DNA of 64,000 nt, taken from the NCBI RefSeq assembly GCF_008086175.1, contig NZ_VSKM01000010.1:62001-126000 (forward strand). The letters run 5' to 3'. The notes beneath the pieces were generated by a model. It ran no database searches. It saw only the letters and a program-made list of their open reading frames with translations, and was not told the origin of the DNA. Made by a program: the position numbers and the translations under genes. Below are positions 45,101-54,589 of the stretch, piece by piece; the stretch's first letter is position 1, and each line of letters begins with the position of its first letter. This DNA comes from Bizionia saleffrena. Lineage in GTDB: Bacteria; Bacteroidota; Bacteroidia; Flavobacteriales; Flavobacteriaceae.

Positions 45101-47533
45101 ATGAATGAAGCTGAAACTAGAGCAGAATTAATAGACCCAAAACTAACGGAAGCAGGTTGGGGAGTTGTAAAAAGTTCTAAAATATTAAGAGAACGCAACT
45201 GCCAAATAACCGCAGGTCGTATTCAAGCAGGTGGTAAAAGAGCCAAACCATTGATTGCCGATTATATTTTGGTGTACAATGGCATTAAACTCGCTGTAGT
45301 TGAGGCAAAAGCAAGAAATTTAGAAGTTGGTGAAGGTGTAGCACAAGCCAAATTATATGCAGACAAATTAACCTTAGACACTACTTATGCTACTAACGGA
45401 GATGATATCTACCAAATCTGTATGCAAACAGGTCAAGAAGGTATTGTAGACCGTTATTTAACACCACAAGAACTCTGGATAAAATCGTATCCATTACGCG
45501 CCAATTCAGAAATTACAGAATTATGGCGAGATAAATTCTCAGACATTCCATTTGAAGATAAATCGGGTACTTGGCAACCACGCTATTACCAAGAAATAGC
45601 CGTAAATAGAACGTTAGAAGCTATTGCAAAAGGTGACGATAGAATTTTATTAACCTTAGCTACAGGAACAGGAAAAACAGCCATTGCTTTTCAAATTGCT
45701 TGGAAACTGTTTCATACCCGTTGGAATCTATCAGTTAATAATCAATATCAAAAACGTCAACCAAGAATTTTATTTTTGGCAGATAGAAATATATTAGCCA
45801 ATCAGGCATTCAATTCTTTTTCAGCGTTCCCAGAAGATGCTTTAGTACGTATAAAACCCAAAGAGATAAAGAAAAGAGGAAAAGTACCAACCAACGGAAG
45901 TATTTTCTTTACCATTTTTCAGTCTTTAATGGCAAATGACAACACCGCAGATGCCGAAGAAATAGAAGAAGAAAACACAACAAGTTATGATACAACTGCT
46001 GCATATTACAATCAGTACCCAAAAGATTATTTCGATTTAATAATTATAGACGAATGCCACAGAGGCGGCGCCAATGATGAAGGAAATTGGAGAGGTATCT
46101 TAGACTACTTCTCTCCTGCTGTTCAATTAGGCTTAACGGCAACACCAAAACGAAAAGACAATGTAGATACCTACAAATACTTTGGCGACCCTGTTTATAC
46201 CTATTCTCTTAAAGAAGGAATTAATGATGGGTTCTTAACGCCTTTTAAAGTAAAACGTATTAAAACCACCATAGATGATTATGTCTATACAAATGATGAT
46301 ACGGTTGTAGAAGGAGAAATTGAAGAAGGTAAATTGTATGAGGAAAAGGATTTTAACCGTAAAATTATAATTCCTGCAAGAGAGCGTTATCGTGTAAAAG
46401 CATTTATGGATGATGCTAACGAACAAGATAAAACCATTATTTTTTGTGCAACACAAGACCACGCAGCAATGGTGCGTGATATGGTAAATCAGTATAAAAA
46501 AATAAGTAAAAACACAAGCTATTGTGTTCGTGTTACTGCAAACGATGGTCAGATTGGAGAAGATGCATTAAAACAGTTTCAAGATAACGAGAAAAGTATT
46601 CCTACTATTTTAACAACGTCTCAAAAACTATCTACAGGTGTAGATGCGCGTAATGTGCGTAATATTGTATTGATGCGCCCTGTTAGTCAGATTATTGAGT
46701 TTAAGAAAATTGTAAGTAGAGGAACAAGAACCTTTGATGGTAAAAACTATTTTACCATCTACGATTTTGTAGATGCACACCAACGTTTCCTTGACCCAGA
46801 ATGGGATGGCGAACCAGAAGACCCCGTGGTCTGTGGCAAATGTAATCAAGAACCTTGCGTTTGTAAAAAAGGAGACCCAAAACAGTGTACTATTTGTGGG
46901 GTACAACCTTGCGCTTGTTTAAAAGAGCCACCTCCAGAATATAAAAAGAAAGTAAAAATTAAATTAAAAAATGGTAAAGAATTAACAATTCAACATACCT
47001 CTCAAACACTATTTTGGGATGCCAGTGGAAAACCTATTTCGTCAGAAGAATTTTTAAATAACCTACTTGGAGAATTACCAAACTTATTTAAAAGTGAAGC
47101 TGAATTACGAAAATTATGGAGTAATCCAACAACTAGAAAAATATTACTTGAAAAATTAGATACCGCAGGTTACGGTATAGAAAAACTAAACGCTTTAAGA
47201 AAATTAGTAGATGCTGAAAATAGCGACTTATTTGATGTGCTAGAGTATGTTTTTAATAGCGAAATAAAACCAATCTCAAGAACGGAACGCGTTGCAGCAG
47301 CAGAAGGGGCTATTTTTACGTTAATGAATCATAAACAAAAAGAATTTATTGAATTTGTGTTGAGTAAGTACATTGAAATTGGTGTAGGTAAATTAGACCA
47401 AACCAAGCTGCCTACTTTACTTTCAAGTATGTTTCAATCTCAAGCAGACGGAATAGAAGAATTAGGCGGAGATCCTTTAAAAATTAGAAATTTATTTATT
47501 GAATTTCAACAATATTTATATAAAACAGCATAA
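45101..47533 (+). CDS. hsdR: Type I restriction-modification endonuclease/translocase subunit
   Basis: An 810-residue HsdR starting at ATG 45101 (MNEAETRAELIDPKL); an ATG at 45077 would overlap the transposase gene. The N-terminal nuclease part has DYILVYNG and VVEAKARN (D, then ExK), followed by the helicase motor: LATGTGKTA (Walker A), IIIDECHRGG (motif II), LTATPKR (III) and late motifs (VSRGTRTFDGKNYF). A Cys-rich segment follows (CGKCNQEPCVC and CTICGVQPCAC), a duplicated zinc-binding-like pair. All catalytic parts look intact, so the restriction system may be active. Confidence 0.95.
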   Translation: MNEAETRAELIDPKLTEAGWGVVKSSKILRERNCQITAGRIQAGGKRAKPLIADYILVYNGIKLAVVEAKARNLEVGEGVAQAKLYADKLTLDTTYATNGDDIYQICMQTGQEGIVDRYLTPQELWIKSYPLRANSEITELWRDKFSDIPFEDKSGTWQPRYYQEIAVNRTLEAIAKGDDRILLTLATGTGKTAIAFQIAWKLFHTRWNLSVNNQYQKRQPRILFLADRNILANQAFNSFSAFPEDALVRIKPKEIKKRGKVPTNGSIFFTIFQSLMANDNTADAEEIEEENTTSYDTTAAYYNQYPKDYFDLIIIDECHRGGANDEGNWRGILDYFSPAVQLGLTATPKRKDNVDTYKYFGDPVYTYSLKEGINDGFLTPFKVKRIKTTIDDYVYTNDDTVVEGEIEEGKLYEEKDFNRKIIIPARERYRVKAFMDDANEQDKTIIFCATQDHAAMVRDMVNQYKKISKNTSYCVRVTANDGQIGEDALKQFQDNEKSIPTILTTSQKLSTGVDARNVRNIVLMRPVSQIIEFKKIVSRGTRTFDGKNYFTIYDFVDAHQRFLDPEWDGEPEDPVVCGKCNQEPCVCKKGDPKQCTICGVQPCACLKEPPPEYKKKVKIKLKNGKELTIQHTSQTLFWDASGKPISSEEFLNNLLGELPNLFKSEAELRKLWSNPTTRKILLEKLDTAGYGIEKLNALRKLVDAENSDLFDVLEYVFNSEIKPISRTERVAAAEGAIFTLMNHKQKEFIEFVLSKYIEIGVGKLDQTKLPTLLSSMFQSQADGIEELGGDPLKIRNLFIEFQQYLYKTA

Positions 47534-47888
47534 AGCAACGCAAGTTCAAGCACATTTAAAGTTTGCTCGTGCCTCACAATTAAATGAAACGAATCACGAA
47601 CACCTAATGATAAAATAAAAACTAGGTGAGTAAATTTAAAAGAGCTTTCACGCCAACGCTAGCAAGTTTGCGGCAAGAAAAGCCAGACACCTAATCGAGG
47701 TACCATCTGGCAATGAAACAATTGCCAGTGCGCCTTTTACCACTCAGCGTAAACCTATATCACCACACTAAAAATAACCAAAAAACAAAATCCCCAAACA
47801 ACACCCTTAATAATAAAATATAGTAAAGATATAATAATTTAAAATTATTATGTATATTCATAGTCTTAACCTATTAAACCCCAATACT
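47534..47888. other. Intergenic region with direct repeat and cassette-repeat remnant
   Basis: Holds the right 18-bp direct repeat (47562-47579) and, at 47719-47736, CAATTGCCAGTGCGCC, a remnant of the left module of the cassette repeat. No gene seen. The ATG at 47850 that extends the next gene is inside this region and unlikely. Confidence 0.55.
47562..47579. repeat. Right copy of the 18-bp direct repeat flanking the hsd operon
   Basis: TTTGCTCGTGCCTCACAA, identical in sequence and orientation to 41363-41380, 29 bases after the hsdR stop. Confidence 0.9.
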
Positions 47889-48608
47889 ATGAGTAAGCAA
47901 TACGAAACAGGACACGCAAAAAATGTAGCCAATCTACAAAAGCTAATTGAGCAAGTAACAGTCTATACAGAATACAACCCTTCTGTAGTAAACCTAACTA
48001 TCGCAAGTTTAAACACTTTGTACAGTACAGCACTAACCGTACTAACAGAAATTAAAGAAAAACGAAACGATAATAAATACGCAATCCATAACAGACAGGA
48101 AATCTACGAAAACTTAAAACCGCTATCCACACGTATTATTAACCAGTTAGATATTTTAGACCTCTCTAAAGGAACACTAGACCAAGCCAAATCTATAAAC
48201 TATTTAATTCAAGGCTATTCTAAAAAAAAGCCCGTAGATAATAACGAAACCTTAGAAGAATCAAGAACAATCTCTACCTCTCGCCAATCGTACACCCAGT
48301 TAGCAGATAACTTTTCAAAACTACTACAGTTACTAACGTCCGTACCAAGCTACACCCCCAATGTAGCAGAATTAACAATCACCAGCTTAAACGAATATTA
48401 CGAGGCCTTAATTACTAGTACACAAAAGGTCGACCAAACAGAAGCCGAATTTAATGCAAAACTCATAGAACGCAATAGTATTTTATATGCCGATAGCACT
48501 GGGGTGTATGCCATTGCACAAAATGTAAAAAAATATGTAAAAAGTGTTTATGGCGCTATTTCTGCGGAATACACTAGAGTAGCAAGAATAAAATTTACCG
48601 TATTTTAA
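47889..48608 (+). CDS. Helical protein with internal duplication, unknown function
   Basis: A 239-residue, all-helical protein starting at ATG 47889. Its two halves match each other: NVANLQKLIEQVTVYTEYNP, then SVVNLTIASLNTLYSTALT in the first, and NFSKLLQLLTSVPSYTPN, then VAELTITSLNEYYEALITS in the second. The C-terminus (GVYAIAQNVKKYVKSVYGAIS) is more conserved in look than the linker. No family is recognised, and no membrane segment or signal peptide is present. It is followed directly by a 21-bp-period DNA array. Confidence 0.6.
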   Translation: MSKQYETGHAKNVANLQKLIEQVTVYTEYNPSVVNLTIASLNTLYSTALTVLTEIKEKRNDNKYAIHNRQEIYENLKPLSTRIINQLDILDLSKGTLDQAKSINYLIQGYSKKKPVDNNETLEESRTISTSRQSYTQLADNFSKLLQLLTSVPSYTPNVAELTITSLNEYYEALITSTQKVDQTEAEFNAKLIERNSILYADSTGVYAIAQNVKKYVKSVYGAISAEYTRVARIKFTVF

Positions 48609-48664
48609 AAGACAACGGTAAGGTGTAAATTAAGCCCTGCACGCCTATTATATAATACAGCCAA

Positions 48665-48876
48665 CCCAAAGCATAAAACAAACACCCTAAAGTAATGTTA
48701 AGGCCTCTAAAAGTATAAAACAAGGCACTAAAAGAAAGAAACTAACAACCTAAAGTATAAAGCACAGCTCCCAAAGTTATAATACTACAACTAAAAGAAT
48801 ACAACGGCCTACCAAAAGGTATAATGTAGAGTCCCAAAGTATAAAGCACCGTTCCGGCAGTTATATTATGGTGTTA
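48665..48876. repeat. Ten-unit array with exact 21-bp period
   Basis: Ten degenerate units of consensus C(C/T)AAAGTATAAA plus nine to ten variable bases. The AAAG cores fall at 48668, 48689, 48710, 48731, 48752, 48773, 48794, 48815, 48836 and 48857 (the last two-base-degenerate), that is, exactly every 21 bases although single-base insertions around the cores vary. Units differ in their variable parts. All three + frames contain stops. Confidence 0.85.
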
Positions 48877-49218
48877 GTAAAAACACCCCTAAAAAGCACT
48901 TAAAAAAACGGCAGATCTAAAACCAAAAAAAAAGCACACCAAAGTCGTGTGATAAGGTTAATAATGTACTACAAATAAAAAAGGCAACTAGAGTATATAA
49001 AAAAGACGTAAAAACCACAAAAAAGGATTATTCAAGCACAACCACAAGAGCACCTAGTGCGCCCTAAATAAAAAGAAATGGCTAAAAACACTAAGCCGTA
49101 CTGTAGCCTGTTTGCAACGTAAAGACAAAGCCTTATTGGTTATAGAGCCCCATTAATGTGTCTTCGTTTATAAATTAGAGTAACCGCTAGCGTGATCTTA
49201 CCTTAGCCGTCAAGAACA

Positions 49219-49271
49219 AAAAAGCGCGTACCCTACCACCAATAACTTTGTGGTTTGGTAAGCGCTTTTGT
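49219..49271. terminator. Long hairpin with A/T flanks
   Basis: AAAAAGCGCGTACCCTACCAC pairs with GTGGTTTGGTAAGCGCTTTT across a nine-base loop, with small mismatches. The form suits a bidirectional terminator, although no intact gene ends within 600 bases on the left. Confidence 0.6.
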
Positions 49272-49330
49272 AATACATAACAGGTACACAACACAACAAT
49301 TAGTGCGTTATACGACCTTAAAAGACCATC

Positions 49331-49503
49331 GCGGTTATATGTTAGCTTGAGTGGACTATCCGTCGTTATAACGACCTCTAGCCGTTATAAGTGCCTTGTA
49401 ATTAACACGCTTGGCGATACATTCGTTTTCAATAACAAGAATTAAATCAACGCGTCTAAAGATACTTATACCGTGACTACTAACTAAAGTCGTGCTTCTG
49501 CGT
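49331..49503 (-). pseudogene. Decayed duplicate of the ABC exporter C-terminus
   Basis: On the minus strand this reads ISIFRRVDLILVIENECIAK, RVNYKALITARGRYNDG, stop, STQANI. That parallels the last 40 residues of the intact exporter at 50184 (LSTIRRADQILVIENGRIAE, RGNHEELIAAQGRYYDLYTYQAKI). DNA identity is highest at CGTTTTCAATAACAAGAAT, which both share. Only the 3' end is present. Substitutions and stops show it is an old partial copy, about 0.85 kb from the parent. Confidence 0.82.
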
Positions 49504-49747
49504 ATTGTATAACCGTTTTATTACAGTTATAGTGTAAAACACAAAAACAAAAGACATAATACCTATATTATGCCCGCTCTTAAATAAAGACCGCGTCTAT
49601 TTCTTTTAATAGTGTACAAGGAGATGTAACCTGCTATTTAAAATTAAAAACACGCAGAATACAAACGGTAGCGTTAATAAAGTAATAATATTGCACACTA
49701 ATACCATCACCAACAACATCCTTAAAAACGAGAAAGACAACGTACTT

Positions 49748-49969
49748 ATGAAACGATTACACATAAAAAATAAAAGACGGCATAGCGCACTACAATTTGC
49801 CCTTGTTTTACTAGTACTCCTGGTAGTAGAAATTGTTATTCTTATTAATATAGCAACGCTAAAACCGTCAGTGTACGTACCACTTATGACCCTTATAAAT
49901 ATGAGTGCCGTCTATTTCTTTTGGAGAAAAAACAAAAACAATAGAGCACAAAATACACCCGAAAAATAA
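49748..49969 (+). CDS. Small two-helix membrane protein
   Basis: A 73-residue protein from ATG 49748; a TTG at 49691 would add 19 residues. It has a basic N-terminus (MKRLHIKNKRRHSALQ), two membrane helices (FALVLLVLLVVEIVILINIA and YVPLMTLINMSAVYFFW) and a basic tail. Positive ends place both termini in the cytoplasm. No family recognised. Confidence 0.5.
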   Translation: MKRLHIKNKRRHSALQFALVLLVLLVVEIVILINIATLKPSVYVPLMTLINMSAVYFFWRKNKNNRAQNTPEK

Positions 49970-50183
49970 AGCAGAACATAAAGGGTGCAACCACATAAAA
50001 AGAACAATACCCTCCAATAGCAATAACTACAAATCTAAAAGCAATACCGTAAACAGTACTAAAACGAGCGCCTTACGCTATAATAGCGCGGTATCTCTCC
50101 CCTAGTTTCTAGGGTGAGAATCCTGCACAATAAGCGCACACTTAAAAGCATACGGCCCCTTTTACAACCGTGCTTTACCTCTG

Positions 50184-51956
50184 TTATATCTTCGCTTGGT
50201 ATGTATATAAGTCGTAATAACGCCCTTGAGCTGCTATAAGTTCCTCGTGATTTCCACGTTCTGCAATACGTCCGTTTTCAATAACAAGAATCTGGTCGGC
50301 GCGTCTAATGGTACTTAAACGGTGCGCAATAACAATAGTGGTTCTGTTTTCGGTTAACTTATTTAAACTCTTTTGTATTAAAGCTTCACTTTCGGTATCT
50401 AAATTAGAAGTAGCTTCATCTAAAATAATAATTTTAGGATCTGCTAGAATTGCTCTAGCAATGGCGATACGTTGGCGTTGTCCTCCAGAGAGTTTTACAC
50501 CACGCTCCCCGATTAAGGTTTCTAAGCCATCGTCAAAACGATCGGTAAACTCATTAACATAAGCTGCATTTACAGCAGCTTGCAACTGTGCATCTGTCGC
50601 ATTAGGTCTCGGAAATAAAATATTCTCTTTAATGCTGCCTTCAAAAAGAAATTCGTCTTGCAACACCACACCTAAATGCTTTCTAAAACTACTTAATTGT
50701 ACAGTCGATAAATCGTTTCCATCTATAGTAACCATTCCCGATTTCGGATTTAAAAATGTAGCCGATAACCCAGCAATGGTCGATTTCCCAGATCCTGAAC
50801 TCCCTACCAAAGCAGTAACAGAGCCAGAAGGGGCTTCGAAACTTATATTGTGTATTACCTCTTTGCCTTCACCATAGGCAAAAGAAACATCATTAAATAC
50901 TAAATCACCTTTTACGGTATCTAAAGCAACGACTCTATTAACATCATCCTCTTCCGCAGTCATATTCATTAACTCTTCGGTTCTATCTAAACCCGCCAGC
51001 GCCTCGGTCAACTGACTTCCAATATTACTCATTTGCACAATAGGCGCAATCATAAATCCTAACAGTAAGGTAAACGATAAAAAATCTCCTGTGGTAAGTT
51101 CGCCAATCATTATTTTGTATCCCCCAATACCCATAATTCCGGTCGAAGCAATACCTAATAAAAAGGTAGAAGAACTCGTCATAATAGCAGTAGCCGTTAA
51201 ACTCTTTTTAACGTTAATAAATAAGCGGTTTACCCCTTTTTCGAAGACTATATTTTCTTGCTCTTCAGCATTAAAAGCTTTGATAACCCGAACACCAGCA
51301 AGTGTTTCGGTTAAACGCCCCGTAACCTCTGCATTAATAACCCCTCGTTTCTTAAAAATAGGACGTATGTAACCAAAAGCTTTTAAAGCAATCACACCAA
51401 AAACAGCCACAGGAACAAGAACAAAAAGCGTCATAGACCAACTTATATTTACTAAAAGCACTAATGAAATAACGGCAGTAATAGTACCACCAACCATTTG
51501 AACCAATCCAGTACCGATTAAATTTCTAACCCCCTCGACATCACTCATAATTCGAGATACCAAAGCACCCGATTTTGTGTTATCGAAAAAACTTATAGGT
51601 AAAGACAAGACTTTTTTCTGTACCTGTGCACGTAGTTCACTAATTAAAAACTGTGCTTGTACACTTAGTATTTTAGTCAGTAAAAAAGAAGTAGCAGCCG
51701 ATACTAATATGGCAATACCTACAATTAAAAGTAAGGTGTATAACTGGTCGAAATCTTTATTAGGAATAATATCGTCTAGTAACGCTTTGGTTTTCCAAGG
51801 TAATACCAACGCCGATAAACGACTTAAAACAATAAGTAGCAACCCTATAAGAACTAAGTTTCTACGTGGCCAAATAATAGTTTTAAATGCGGTTAACATA
51901 GTAACCTTAGATTTTTTCTTGTCGGAAGTATGTGCGGTCTCTTTAAAAGATTTCAT
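50184..51956 (-). CDS. MsbA-like ABC exporter half-transporter
   Basis: A 590-residue fused transporter. Residues 35-320 form the six-helix type I exporter domain (LVLIGLLLIVLSRLSALVLPW ... FDNTKSGALVSRIMSD). The ATPase follows with Walker A VGSSGSGKST, signature LSGGQRQRIAIARA and Walker B IIILDEATSNLD. It works as a homodimer exporting lipids or drugs; the substrate is unknown. A TATATTTG -7 element lies at 51975-51982. The 3' end of this gene has a decayed duplicate at 49331-49503. Confidence 0.92.
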   Translation of the reverse strand: MKSFKETAHTSDKKKSKVTMLTAFKTIIWPRRNLVLIGLLLIVLSRLSALVLPWKTKALLDDIIPNKDFDQLYTLLLIVGIAILVSAATSFLLTKILSVQAQFLISELRAQVQKKVLSLPISFFDNTKSGALVSRIMSDVEGVRNLIGTGLVQMVGGTITAVISLVLLVNISWSMTLFVLVPVAVFGVIALKAFGYIRPIFKKRGVINAEVTGRLTETLAGVRVIKAFNAEEQENIVFEKGVNRLFINVKKSLTATAIMTSSSTFLLGIASTGIMGIGGYKIMIGELTTGDFLSFTLLLGFMIAPIVQMSNIGSQLTEALAGLDRTEELMNMTAEEDDVNRVVALDTVKGDLVFNDVSFAYGEGKEVIHNISFEAPSGSVTALVGSSGSGKSTIAGLSATFLNPKSGMVTIDGNDLSTVQLSSFRKHLGVVLQDEFLFEGSIKENILFPRPNATDAQLQAAVNAAYVNEFTDRFDDGLETLIGERGVKLSGGQRQRIAIARAILADPKIIILDEATSNLDTESEALIQKSLNKLTENRTTIVIAHRLSTIRRADQILVIENGRIAERGNHEELIAAQGRYYDLYTYQAKI

Positions 51957-51974
51957 AGTATAAAATTAGGAGTG

Positions 51975-51982
51975 CAAATATA
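51975..51982 (-). promoter_or_regulatory. -7 element for the ABC exporter
   Basis: TATATTTG on the minus strand, matching TAnnTTTG, about 20 bases before the exporter start. No clear -33 TTG at the usual distance. Confidence 0.55.
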
Positions 51983-52131
51983 AGTTTATTATCAATGAGA
52001 TAGTCTTGTTATAGAGGTTAATACTCTTTTTAACCCAAAAGACACTTACAATGATCTATACAATTACACACCTACAAAATACACCACCAAAACCCCCTAT
52101 CAGTATTGATTTGTTTTTAAGATGAAGTAAA

Positions 52132-52185
52132 AAAGAAAGGTAGTCATAAAATAAAAACACTAAACCGAAACACTATCCATCTAAA
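52132..52185. repeat. Direct repeat pair, left copy
   Basis: AAAGAAAGGTAGTCATAAAAT, then AAAACACTAAACCGAAACAC and TATCCATCTAAAA. It aligns along its length with 52492-52544 with about ten differences. Confidence 0.6.
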
Positions 52186-52491
52186 AGCTGCAGCACTCAC
52201 TCTTTGCACCTAAATAAAATCACAGACTATTCACAATGCACTTTAAAAAAAACAAGTCTCAAATATAATAAAACTATCTAATTATCTTCAAATGCCGACC
52301 CCGACCTATCGCGCATCTATTGTAAAATTTGAAATGAAGGCACCGTAAAATTTTAAGCTGTTTAAGCTAACAAAACGAATGAATTGACAACTGATTTCTT
52401 CAGCAAGTTCCTAAAATTTAGGAGCACAATGATAAATGTAGATAGAGAGTCGTAAGCCTAGACTTTTTTGTTTCTTTTTTGGGCAATGCAA

Positions 52492-52544
52492 AAAAGAAAA
52501 AGAGTAATAAATAAAACACTTAATCGAAACACTATTAATCTAAA
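52492..52544. repeat. Direct repeat pair, right copy
   Basis: AAAGAAAAAGAGTAATAAAT, then AAAACACTTAATCGAAACAC and TATTAATCTAAAA. It may be part of an AT-rich dispersed repeat. Confidence 0.6.
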
Positions 52545-52794
52545 ACAAACCAAAAAAATCTAATCTGATTTTAGTACGCTTAAAAACTAGGTATTAAATC
52601 AGTATTACTTATTTTCTTAAGATAAATCAATCCCACCCCCTTTAGGGTTGGGGTAAAGAAATTGAGATAAGTACTAGTCAACCACAATAACGAAGTGAAC
52701 TAAAAATCATACATAAACATTCAAAATAAGAGTAGCAACCTCCAAAAAAAACTTCAGAAATTGCTACTGTATTTTAATCCTTAAAAATAACATC

Positions 52795-54588
52795 TTAGAC
52801 TTTTGAATCCTCAAGGCTATTCATAAAATCAATAATAGCTTTAATTTCATCATCGGAAAGGTTTAACGCATCCAAAGGTAACGTTTGATGCTCTAATTGA
52901 ATCCCTAAAGCACTTCCGCCGCCATTATTATAAAAGGTCATTACCTCATCTAAGGTTTTATATACGCCGTTATGCATATACGGTGCGGTAAGCGATACAT
53001 TTCGTACTGTAGAGGTTTTAAAAAAGTGTTTTCTAGAATCGGTATTAAACAAATAATAGCGGCCTAAATCCGGAGAAATTTCTGCCATTGCTCCAGTGGT
53101 TTCTGGAACGCCTAAAGCTTCAAATTCTGTTTCTGTAAAGTTAGGAGGTACCGTACCATTAAAAACAGGTGCAAAATGACAAGTGGCACATTTCGCTTTT
53201 CCCATAAACAGATTAAAGCCTCTTATTTCACTTTCTGTAATGGTATGTTCTACTCCATTAATATTATTATCGAATTTAGAATTAAAAGCATTTAGACTTC
53301 TTATATAGCTAGCGATAGCATTGCGAATGGTATTGCCATCTATTTTATTATCGTATATTTTTTTAAATATAGCAACATAAGTCGTATCGTTTTCGACCGC
53401 TTTTCTCATCGTTTCTAAATCACTATGAAACTCTTTTTCGTTTTTTACAACGGCTGCCACTTGCCCTTCTAAACTGCCAGCCCGACCATCATAAAAGAAA
53501 CTTTGTTGTAAAGCGGCATAGGTTAAGGTTGGCGAATTTCGGTTTTGATTCGCAGAAATGGGTAATCCATCGGTAAACGCCTTGTCTTTATGGTGACACG
53601 ATGCACAGTTTAGATTTTGTTTGGTAGACAAGCGCTTGTCGTTAAAAAGCTGCTTTCCTAATGCTATTTTCTCTGCTTTATAAACGGTAGTTTGTTTATA
53701 ATCTGAAAAGTATTCCAGATTAAACGTGCTACTAGAAAATAACGACGTTGCATCGTTACTTATCGCCAGTTGAAATGGATACTCCGCCCCCCAATCCTCT
53801 TGGGTCGCTACCAACAATTCTAACTGCTTGTGTGTATGGTTTTTTATAAACCCATACCGGTTAAAACTAGTAAAGTCTGTAGCCAACCCCTTTAGCGTAG
53901 ACTCTATTTCACGTAACCATTGGTTATACAATTGTAGATTACTAAAACTGTCTTTGTACAACTCTACAATTGTTTTTAATTCTTTGTAAACAATGGTCGA
54001 TTCTTCTAACGAACGCTCTAATATCGGGGAATCAAAACCGGTGGTACCTGTTACTGCCACACGAATTACAGCATCGCGTAGTAACCATAATAAGTGATAA
54101 TCGCGTAATTGTACTGTAGTATTTTGTGCAATTAATCCTAACCGGTTTCTAGTAAAATTAATAGTATTAGTAATGGTTTGATTTGAAATAGTATCATCAT
54201 GAAGCTGTTCTTCTAACACCTGAAAACCAAATGGAGCATTCTCTTTAATATCGGTCGCATCTTCTTCCTGTACTCGTAAAATATTAGGTTGATTTAAAGA
54301 CTTATAATTGTTCTTATCTACAAAAGACAGAATGGGTTCTACACGTTTAAAATAATTTCTAGACTGTATAAAATAGGCTAACTTTCCGACTTTGGTAGTG
54401 GCTATATTTACACTATCTAAATACAAATAGCACGTATTTAAATTAGATTTATATTGGGTTTCCAATTGCACTAAAGGGTCTTGTTGTTCGTAAGTAGTAC
54501 TTGTTTGCTTACAACTGCTTAATATTATAAGCAAAAGACACATACCAAGAGTATGTGTCTTTTTTAATTTAAAAATAGGTGTAATCAT
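52795..54588 (-). CDS. Di-haem cytochrome c peroxidase with imelysin-like N-terminal domain
   Basis: A 597-residue lipoprotein (LLLIILSSCKQ; Cys26). The C-terminal 300 residues are a MauG/CcpA-type peroxidase with two haem sites, CASCH (328-332) and CATCH (467-471), plus the YDGRAGSLEGQV and HNGVYKTLDEVMTFYN motifs. The N-terminal 270 residues are helical; NAPFGFQVLEEQL at 117-129 resembles the GxHxxE region of imelysin-like iron-binding proteins, so the protein may combine the two. It is in one transcript with the upstream PhoX-like gene (its start is one base from that stop). Confidence 0.85.
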   Translation of the reverse strand: MITPIFKLKKTHTLGMCLLLIILSSCKQTSTTYEQQDPLVQLETQYKSNLNTCYLYLDSVNIATTKVGKLAYFIQSRNYFKRVEPILSFVDKNNYKSLNQPNILRVQEEDATDIKENAPFGFQVLEEQLHDDTISNQTITNTINFTRNRLGLIAQNTTVQLRDYHLLWLLRDAVIRVAVTGTTGFDSPILERSLEESTIVYKELKTIVELYKDSFSNLQLYNQWLREIESTLKGLATDFTSFNRYGFIKNHTHKQLELLVATQEDWGAEYPFQLAISNDATSLFSSSTFNLEYFSDYKQTTVYKAEKIALGKQLFNDKRLSTKQNLNCASCHHKDKAFTDGLPISANQNRNSPTLTYAALQQSFFYDGRAGSLEGQVAAVVKNEKEFHSDLETMRKAVENDTTYVAIFKKIYDNKIDGNTIRNAIASYIRSLNAFNSKFDNNINGVEHTITESEIRGFNLFMGKAKCATCHFAPVFNGTVPPNFTETEFEALGVPETTGAMAEISPDLGRYYLFNTDSRKHFFKTSTVRNVSLTAPYMHNGVYKTLDEVMTFYNNGGGSALGIQLEHQTLPLDALNLSDDEIKAIIDFMNSLEDSKV

Positions 54589-54589
54589 A

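Larger units (their letters stand above)
48609..49747. other. Long non-coding region with array and pseudogene
   Basis: A 1.1-kb stretch. From left to right: a 21-bp-period repeat array (48665-48876), AT-rich unassigned DNA to about 49200, a long hairpin (49219-49271), a decayed copy of the ABC exporter 3' end (49331-49503) and a leader for the small gene at 49748. Confidence 0.6.
51957..52794. other. Long intergenic region between ABC exporter and peroxidase genes
   Basis: An 838-base gap. It has the exporter promoter element (51975-51982), a pair of direct repeats (52132-52185 and 52492-52544) and a hairpin TTTCTTTTTT / AAAAAAGAAA at 52471-52499. No gene recognised. Confidence 0.55.

Noticed and set aside
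48665-48876. 21-bp array as a CRISPR
   Set aside because: Units are degenerate, there are no uniform repeats with unique spacers, and no cas gene is near.
32000-49750. Integron integrase for the cassette array
   Set aside because: No tyrosine recombinase is encoded anywhere in the window; the integron comparison rests on the repeats only.
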